Shown here: piece after piece, positions 58,701 to 64,000 of the stretch
Layout of the letters: each line of letters opens with the position of its first letter
Numbering within the stretch: the stretch's first letter is position 1
Source of the DNA: Acinetobacter sp. ANC 4558
GTDB lineage: Bacteria; Pseudomonadota; Gammaproteobacteria; Pseudomonadales; Moraxellaceae
Assembly: GCF_002135375.1 (NCBI RefSeq)
Contig: NZ_NEGH01000008.1
Span: 124,001 to 188,000, forward strand
Direction of reading: 5' to 3'
DNA: 64,000 nt
Notes under the pieces: model-generated
What the model was told of the DNA's origin: nothing
Database searches by the model: none
Seen by the model: the letters and a program-made list of their open reading frames with translations, nothing else
Program-made: the position numbers and the translations under genes

Positions 58701-59903
58701 AGCTTTAATAGTTGTAGCTTGACCAGATGCTTGTAGTTTAGCGAAAATGAATGGTTTGAATAATTCAAGTGCCATCTTCTTCGGAAGACCACATTGGTGT
58801 AAACGTAAGTTTGGACCAACTGTAATTACCGAACGACCAGAATAGTCAACACGCTTACCAAGTAAGTTTTGACGGAAACGACCTTGCTTACCTTTGATCA
58901 TATCTGCCAAAGATTTAAGCGGACGTTTATTCGAGCCTGTAATCGCACGACCACGACGACCGTTATCTAAGAGTGCATCGACAGATTCTTGTAACATACG
59001 TTTTTCATTACGTACGATAATATCTGGCGCTGCAAGGTCAAGAAGACGTTTCAAACGGTTGTTACGGTTAATCACACGACGGTAAAGATCGTTCAAATCA
59101 GAAGTCGCAAAACGACCACCCTCAAGCGGAACTAACGGACGAAGATCTGGTGGAAGTACTGGCAATACAGTTAATACCATCCACTCAGGCTTGTTGTTAG
59201 ATTCTTTGAACGCTTCCATTAACTTCAAACGCTTAGACGCTTTTTTAAGCTTAGTTTCTGAAGTTGTGTTTGGAATTTCTTCACGAAGACGTGAAATTTC
59301 ATTTTCAAGATCGATATCTTTCAATAAATCTTGAACTGCTTCTGCACCCATTTTCGCAACAAATTCGTCACCATGCTCTTCTAATGCATTGAAATATTCT
59401 TCATCATTCAAAAGCTGATATTTCTCAAATGGTGTCATACCGGGATCGGTAACAACATAAGATTCGAAATACAATACACGTTCGATATCACGAAGCGTCA
59501 TATCAAGTAACAAACCAATGCGGCTTGGTAATGATTTTAAGAACCAAATATGCGCAACAGGAGATGCAAGGTCAATGTGACCCATACGCTCACGACGAAC
59601 TTTTGCAGTCGTGACTTCAACGCCACATTTTTCACAAATGACGCCTTTGTACTTCATACGCTTGTATTTACCACACAAGCATTCATAATCTTTTGTTGGA
59701 CCAAAGATTTTTGCACAGAATAAACCATCACGTTCAGGTTTAAACGTACGATAGTTAATTGTCTCAGGCTTTTTCACTTCACCATGAGACCATGACTTAA
59801 TCATTTCTGGTGACGCAAGACCAATACGGATGCGGTCGAACTCAACTGGAGCATGACCATCAGAATCCGTTTTTTTGCGCATGATATCGAGCAAGTCTTT
59901 CAA
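55701..59903 (-). CDS. rpoC: RNA polymerase beta' subunit
   Basis: Catalytic beta' subunit, 1400 aa from the chosen start. The N-terminal zinc finger ([20 protein letters not shown]) is present, and the active-site Mg motif NADFDGDQM lies near residue 460. [22 protein letters not shown] marks the trigger loop region. The likely start is TTG at 59903 ([11 protein letters not shown]), seven bases after GGAG and in line with other Acinetobacter RpoC. A GTG 48 bases upstream would add residues with no family match. It is preceded by a folded leader in the 145-bp gap from rpoB. Confidence 0.97.
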   Translation of the reverse strand: MKDLLDIMRKKTDSDGHAPVEFDRIRIGLASPEMIKSWSHGEVKKPETINYRTFKPERDGLFCAKIFGPTKDYECLCGKYKRMKYKGVICEKCGVEVTTAKVRRERMGHIDLASPVAHIWFLKSLPSRIGLLLDMTLRDIERVLYFESYVVTDPGMTPFEKYQLLNDEEYFNALEEHGDEFVAKMGAEAVQDLLKDIDLENEISRLREEIPNTTSETKLKKASKRLKLMEAFKESNNKPEWMVLTVLPVLPPDLRPLVPLEGGRFATSDLNDLYRRVINRNNRLKRLLDLAAPDIIVRNEKRMLQESVDALLDNGRRGRAITGSNKRPLKSLADMIKGKQGRFRQNLLGKRVDYSGRSVITVGPNLRLHQCGLPKKMALELFKPFIFAKLQASGQATTIKAAKKMVERETPEVWDVLASVIRQHPVMLNRAPTLHRLGLQAFEPTLIEGKAIRLHPLVCAAFNADFDGDQMAVHVPLTLEAQLEARALMMSTNNILSPANGEPIIVPSQDVVLGLYYITRDAVNAKGEGMVFADTDEVNRALATGQVNLHARVKARVHQTVINENGEREQQTIIVDTTPGRCLLWEVVPEGMDFQQINVEMTKKNISKIINSCYRKLGLKDTVIFADQLMYLGFRQATRSGVSVGMEDMLIPPTKQAIIEKAETEVREIEHQFEQGFVTAGERYNKVVDIWARTNDQVAKAMMDNLSYTTVKNKQGEDEKQKSFNSIYMMSDSGARGSAAQIRQLAGMRGLMAKPDGSIIETPIKANFREGLTVLQYFISTHGARKGLADTALKTANSGYLTRRLVDVAQDLVITEPDCGTLGGLVMTPFIQGGDVIENLGTRVLGRVVAEDVKKAGSDDVILPRNTLIDEKIAAYLEDAGVDEVKVRSVVACESTFGVCAKCYGRDLARGHLVNPGESVGVMAAQSIGEPGTQLTMRTFHVGGAASRTSAANSVQVRNNGTVRFHNVKTVQHAKGHLVSVSRSGEIGIADDLGRERERYKLPYGASILLKDGQTVEAGGIVATWDPHTHPLVTEVAGKARFSQIADGVTATSKTDDATGMTTVEILPVTARPASGKDLRPAVVLDTVDGGEQFYFLPQNTILTVRDGETIGVGDVIGRVPQETSRTRDITGGLPRVADLFEARKPKEHAILAEVSGIVSFGKETKGKNRLVITPDDGSEIYEELIPKWRTMNVFEGEHVNRGETVSDGPQNPHDILRLKGEVALTNYIVNEVQDVYRLQGVKINDKHIEVIVRQMLRKVDIVDGGDTSFIKGEQVDYIRVVGENQAVLAQNKFPAKYERQLMGITKASLSTDSFISAASFQETTRVLTEAAVTGKEDDLRGLKENVVVGRLIPAGTGLAYHLERRRQEAEAAEIELQNDFTDVDQALSQAFNEEFNNGL

Positions 59904-59917
59904 TTTTTTTCTCCGTG

Positions 59918-59943
59918 TGTCGAGAAAATTTTCATTTCTCGAC
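59918..59943 (-). promoter_or_regulatory. Hairpin directly before the rpoC ribosome binding site
   Basis: GTCGAGAAA (59919-59927) and TTTCTCGAC (59935-59943) form a perfect 9-bp stem with a seven-base loop. In the mRNA it ends about four bases before the GGAG of rpoC, close enough to affect ribosome access. Regulatory use is inferred. Confidence 0.5.
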
Positions 59944-59989
59944 TGGGTCACAAATATTGTTTTTGACTGAAATTTGGCAATTTCTTTTA

Positions 59990-60037
59990 ACCTCTCTTAG
60001 ATTATGAGAGGTGATCTCCCCTCATTTGAGGGGGATT
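59990..60037 (-). promoter_or_regulatory. Two hairpins in the rpoB-rpoC intergenic region
   Basis: ACCTCTC / GAGAGGT (59990-59996 with 60006-60012) and a 9-bp stem ATC-CCCCTC type (60014-60023 with 60028-60036, one bulged base, loop ATTT). The second lies just past the rpoB stop. Neither is followed by a T run, so they look like mRNA processing or stability elements rather than terminators. Confidence 0.45.
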
Positions 60038-60048
60038 AAAGAAATTTC

Positions 60049-63000
60049 TTAGTCACCATTTTTCAATTCAATGTTGATACCTAAAGAACGGATTTCTTTA
60101 GTCAATACGTTGAACGATTCAGGCATACCTGGATCCATATAATGGTTACCATCTACAATATTCTTATAGATACGAGTACGACCTTCAACATCATCCGATT
60201 TAACAGTGAGCATTTCTTGTAGAGTATAAGCTGCACCGTATGCTTCAAGTGCCCAGACCTCCATCTCACCAAAACGCTGACCACCGAACTGTGCTTTACC
60301 ACCAAGCGGTTGTTGAGTAACAAGTGAGTAAGAACCTGTAGAACGTGCATGCATTTTATCATCAACCAAATGGTTAAGTTTAAGCATGTACATATAACCA
60401 ACAGTCACTGGACGATCAAATTGCTCACCCGTACGTCCATCATACAACGTCGTTTGACCTGTACGTGATAGACCAGCTAAATCAAGTAATTCTTTGATTT
60501 GACCTTCTTCAGCACCATCAAATACAGGCGTCGCTAATGGAACACCAGCACGCAAGTTGCCAGAAAGCGTTAGAATTTCTTGATCTGTTAAGCTATCAAG
60601 ATCTTCTTGCTCACCACCGACTTTGTTATAGATTTTGTCTAAGAATTCACGAAGTTCAATAATCGTACGTTGTTCTTTCATCATCTTGTCGATTTGATCG
60701 CCAAGACCTTTAGAAGCCATCCCTAAATGCGTTTCAAGAATCTGACCAACGTTCATACGTGATGGTACGCCCAATGGGTTAAGAACCACATCAACTGGTA
60801 CACCATTCGCATCGTGCGGCATGTCTTCTACAGGTAAGATGTTTGATACAACACCTTTGTTACCATGACGACCTGCCATCTTATCACCAGGCTGAATACG
60901 ACGTTTTACTGCAAGGTAAACTTTAACAACTTTTAAAACACCCGTTGTTAACTCATCACCTGTAGAAAGCTTACGTTTTTTCTCAGCAAACTTCTCATCA
61001 ATTTCAGCACTCTTTTCTTTTAAGAATACTTGAATTTGAGTCAAACGCTCAGCAATCGCTTCATCACTTGGTTGAATATCAAGTAAATCTACAAGTTCTA
61101 AACCAGATAAAGTTTCCTCAGAAAGCTTATCGCCACGTTTCGTTGTACCGCCACCGTTAGATTCTTGACCTTTCAATAAGCGGATAATACGTTCGCGAGC
61201 AGCTTCTTCAAAGATTTTGAACTCTTCTTTCAAATCTTTACGGTAGGCATCTAATTGTGCTTTTTCAATTGCTTTCGCACGGTCATCTTTTTCAATACCG
61301 TCACGTGTAAACACTTGAACGTCAATTACTGTACCTTTTACACCGGAAGATACGCGTAATGATGAATCTTTAACATCAGCAGCTTTTTCACCAAAAATTG
61401 CACGTAACAATTTTTCTTCTGGTGTCAACTGCGTTTCACCTTTAGGTGTAACTTTACCAACAAGAATATCTCCTGCAGTAACTTCAGCACCAATATAAAC
61501 AATACCTGATTCATCAAGCTTAGATAATGCCGCTTCACCAACGTTAGGAATATCGGCAGTAATTTCTTCTGCACCTAACTTCGTATCACGCGCAACACAT
61601 GATAACTCTTGAATATGAATTGACGTTAAGCGATCTTCTTGAAGTACACGTTCAGATAAAAGAATTGAGTCTTCGTAGTTATAACCATTCCACGTCATGA
61701 ATGCGACGCGCATATTTTGACCAAGTGCTAATTCACCACCATCTGTCGATGGACCATCAGCAAGCACATCACCACGACCAACCTTATCACCCAAATTCAC
61801 CAACACTTTTTGGTTAATACAGGTGTTTTGGTTAGAACGGGTATATTTGATCAAGTTATAAATATCTACGCCTGCCTCACCTGCAATCATCTCATCTTCG
61901 TTAACACGAATAACGACACGAGAAGCATCAACAAACTCAATACGACCACCACGTTTCGCAATAACACATACACCCGAGTCATGTGCTACGTTCGCTTCCA
62001 TGCCTGTACCAACAAGAGGCTTGTCAGCAATTAACGTCGGAACAGCCTGACGTTGCATGTTTGAACCCATCAATGCACGGTTAGCATCATCGTGTTCAAG
62101 GAATGGAATCAGTGATGCTGCTACAGATACAACCTGCTGAGCAGATACATCCATATGCGTTACTTTTTCTGGTGGCATACGTACAAATTCGCCTTGGTGA
62201 CGAACAGAAACCACTTCTTCAATTAAATTACCATCTTTATCCACACCAGAATCGGCCTGTGCAATGACAGTACCAACTTCTTCAATTGCAGATAAATATT
62301 CAACTTCATCCGTTACACGTCCATCAACAACTTTACGGTATGGTGTTTCCAAGAAACCAAAGTTATTACATTTAGCATATACAGAAAGCGAGTTGATCAA
62401 ACCAATGTTTGGACCTTCAGGTGTCTCAATTGGACAAACACGACCGTAATGCGTTTGATGTACGTCACGTACTTCAAAGCCTGCACGTTCACGTGTTAAG
62501 CCACCTGGCCCAAGTGCTGATACACGACGTTTATGCGTGATTTCAGATAATGGATTGTTTTGATCCATGAACTGAGACAATTGGCTAGAACCAAAGAATT
62601 CTTTGATTGCAGCAGCAACTGGTTTTGCATTTATCAAATCTTGTGGAGATAAGTTATCCGCTTCAGCTTGACTTAAACGTTCTTTAACAGCACGTTCAAC
62701 ACGAACTAAACCAACACGGAATTGATTTTCTGTCATTTCACCAACAGAACGAACACGACGGTTACCTAAATGGTCAATATCGTCGACTTCACCTTTACCG
62801 TTACGAATTTCAACCAATGTTCTTAATACATCAGTAATATCTTCGTTTGATAAAATACCTTCAACTTCACGTGACTTCTGATCAGTACCTACTTCGTAAG
62901 GACGACCCAAACGACGATTGAACTTCATACGACCAACTGGAGACAAGTCATAGCGTTCAGAAGAGAAGAATAAGTTGTTAAATAAATTTTCAGCAGCTTC

Positions 63001-64000
63001 TTTTGTAGGTGGCTCACCTGGGCGCATTACTTTGTAAATTTCAACCAATGCTTCTTCGCGACCAGTTGTTGAATCTGCACGTAATGAATCTGCGATAAAT
63101 GAACCACGATCAATATCATTCGTAAATAAGATATTAAACTGTTTAACACCGCCTTCAGCTAATTTCACCATCACTTCATGAGTTAGTGGTGTATTCGCAG
63201 AAATGATTTCCCCATCACGTAACGTAATATTTTCAGCTGTAATACGTTCATATAAATATTCATCAGGTACTGAAAGCTTAGTTAAACCTGAAGCTTCCAT
63301 TTGACGCACATGACGCGCATTGATACGTTTACCTTGCTCAACAATCACCTTACCGTCATTGTCAGCGATATCAAATTGTGCCATCTCACCACGTAGGCGT
63401 TCAGGAACAAGGTCAATTTGATAACTACCCATATCTAAATATACAGGGACTTTTTCGTAGAACAAATCTAAAACTTGTTCATCGTTATAACCTAATGCAC
63501 GCAAAATAACAGTCGCTAACAATTTACGACGACGGTCAATACGCACATAAACTAAATCTTTTGCATCAAACTCAAAATCTAACCATGAACCGCGGTAAGG
63601 AATGATTCGAGCAGAATAAAGCACTTTACCACTTGAGTGAGTTTTACCTTTATCGTGGTCGAAGAACACGCCTGGTGAACGATGTAATTGAGAAACAATT
63701 ACACGCTCAGTACCATTGATGACAAATGTACCGTTATCTGTCATTAAAGGCATTTCGCCCATATATACTTCTTGTTCACGAACGTCTTTAATTGACTTCG
63801 TTTCGCGATCCTTAAGAATCAAACGAATTTTCACACGCATTGGCGCAGCATAAGTTGAGCCACGAAGAATACATTCGCGCACATCAAACTCTGGCTTACC
63901 AAGACTATACTCAACAAATTCTAAAGCAGCATTGCCAGAATAACTTTCAATAGGAAAAACTGAACGAAATGCGGCTTGGAGACCGATATCTTCGCGATTT
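60049..64000 (-). CDS. rpoB: RNA polymerase beta subunit (partial, N-terminus outside the window)
   Basis: About 1316 residues of the beta subunit are visible; roughly 45 N-terminal residues lie beyond the right edge. The reading frame continues open to 64000 with [19 protein letters not shown], matching the RpoB N-terminal region, so any start near 63882 is false. The rifampicin pocket ([19 protein letters not shown] and [11 protein letters not shown], near 62500-62600) carries no recognised resistance change. The C-terminus is complete. It precedes rpoC in the conserved rpoBC operon. Confidence 0.97.
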   Translation of the reverse strand, partial: NREDIGLQAAFRSVFPIESYSGNAALEFVEYSLGKPEFDVRECILRGSTYAAPMRVKIRLILKDRETKSIKDVREQEVYMGEMPLMTDNGTFVINGTERVIVSQLHRSPGVFFDHDKGKTHSSGKVLYSARIIPYRGSWLDFEFDAKDLVYVRIDRRRKLLATVILRALGYNDEQVLDLFYEKVPVYLDMGSYQIDLVPERLRGEMAQFDIADNDGKVIVEQGKRINARHVRQMEASGLTKLSVPDEYLYERITAENITLRDGEIISANTPLTHEVMVKLAEGGVKQFNILFTNDIDRGSFIADSLRADSTTGREEALVEIYKVMRPGEPPTKEAAENLFNNLFFSSERYDLSPVGRMKFNRRLGRPYEVGTDQKSREVEGILSNEDITDVLRTLVEIRNGKGEVDDIDHLGNRRVRSVGEMTENQFRVGLVRVERAVKERLSQAEADNLSPQDLINAKPVAAAIKEFFGSSQLSQFMDQNNPLSEITHKRRVSALGPGGLTRERAGFEVRDVHQTHYGRVCPIETPEGPNIGLINSLSVYAKCNNFGFLETPYRKVVDGRVTDEVEYLSAIEEVGTVIAQADSGVDKDGNLIEEVVSVRHQGEFVRMPPEKVTHMDVSAQQVVSVAASLIPFLEHDDANRALMGSNMQRQAVPTLIADKPLVGTGMEANVAHDSGVCVIAKRGGRIEFVDASRVVIRVNEDEMIAGEAGVDIYNLIKYTRSNQNTCINQKVLVNLGDKVGRGDVLADGPSTDGGELALGQNMRVAFMTWNGYNYEDSILLSERVLQEDRLTSIHIQELSCVARDTKLGAEEITADIPNVGEAALSKLDESGIVYIGAEVTAGDILVGKVTPKGETQLTPEEKLLRAIFGEKAADVKDSSLRVSSGVKGTVIDVQVFTRDGIEKDDRAKAIEKAQLDAYRKDLKEEFKIFEEAARERIIRLLKGQESNGGGTTKRGDKLSEETLSGLELVDLLDIQPSDEAIAERLTQIQVFLKEKSAEIDEKFAEKKRKLSTGDELTTGVLKVVKVYLAVKRRIQPGDKMAGRHGNKGVVSNILPVEDMPHDANGVPVDVVLNPLGVPSRMNVGQILETHLGMASKGLGDQIDKMMKEQRTIIELREFLDKIYNKVGGEQEDLDSLTDQEILTLSGNLRAGVPLATPVFDGAEEGQIKELLDLAGLSRTGQTTLYDGRTGEQFDRPVTVGYMYMLKLNHLVDDKMHARSTGSYSLVTQQPLGGKAQFGGQRFGEMEVWALEAYGAAYTLQEMLTVKSDDVEGRTRIYKNIVDGNHYMDPGMPESFNVLTKEIRSLGINIELKNGD

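Noticed and set aside
59904..59951. Extended rpoC start at GTG 59951
   Set aside because: No ribosome binding site, the extra 16 residues have no family counterpart, and TTG 59903 has GGAG at good spacing.
62500..62600. Rifampicin resistance change in rpoB
   Set aside because: The visible pocket residues match the usual sensitive sequence apart from a conservative Val for Ile seen in other species.

Overview
The window is chromosomal DNA from a gammaproteobacterium of the family Moraxellaceae, almost certainly an Acinetobacter. It is AT-rich, and several gene orders and proteins point the same way: recC-recB-recD; pilB-pilC-pilD-coaE; a two-domain polyphosphate:AMP phosphotransferase like the one studied in A. 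johnsonii; a UbiE with a long N-terminal tail; an FFLEELY-type protein; and a seven-subunit Mrp antiporter with fused A and B subunits. No phage, integron, insertion sequence or CRISPR array was seen. The species cannot be fixed from the sequence alone.

Layout. 1-8140 (minus strand): recC, recB and the start of recD, the RecBCD recombination nuclease. 8314-18355: a small DUF697-like protein, pap (polyphosphate use), an FFLEELY-like protein, the ubiquinone genes ubiE-ubiJ-ubiB, a patatin-like hydrolase, hisIE and a short UvrD-type helicase. 18908-25122: the Mrp/Mnh cation/proton antiporter operon (A/B fused, C, D, E, F, G). 25334-32576 (minus): tpiA, secG, tRNA-Leu(GAG), four initiator tRNA genes, rimP, nusA, infB, rbfA, a translation and transcription cluster resembling the secG-leuU / metY-rimP-nusA-infB-rbfA region of E. 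coli. 32852-37282: type IV pilus genes pilB, pilC, pilD and coaE. 37286-39434 (minus): an EamA-type exporter, rlmB and ppnP. 39938-46101: recN, an unknown secreted protein, yqgE-ruvX, two unknown envelope proteins and a DsbA/FrnE-type thiol oxidoreductase. 46196-50509 (minus): htpG with a heat-shock-like promoter, an OmpW-family porin and an NhaC-type antiporter. 50766-51927 (minus): two paralogous glycine-zipper lipoproteins. 52158-55351 (minus): a compact, very AT-rich four-gene operon coding for a PIG-L deacetylase, a processive-type family 2 glycosyltransferase, a left-handed beta-helix acyltransferase-like protein and a YaiO-family outer-membrane barrel. 55701-64000 (minus): rpoC and most of rpoB.

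Most of the window is core housekeeping. The accessory part is about 50.5-55.7 kb. There the yaiO-type operon is the best candidate for a poorly described system. Its parts (inner-membrane glycan synthase, carbohydrate deacetylase, acyl transferase, outer-membrane barrel) parallel the logic of poly-N-acetylglucosamine export, but with different and smaller proteins. Other points of interest are the fourfold initiator tRNA array with a U1-U72 mismatch, folded leaders before hisIE, rpoC and mnhA, a possible small RNA at about 18.47-18.58 kb, and two perfect or near-perfect DnaA boxes at the recB/recD junction.
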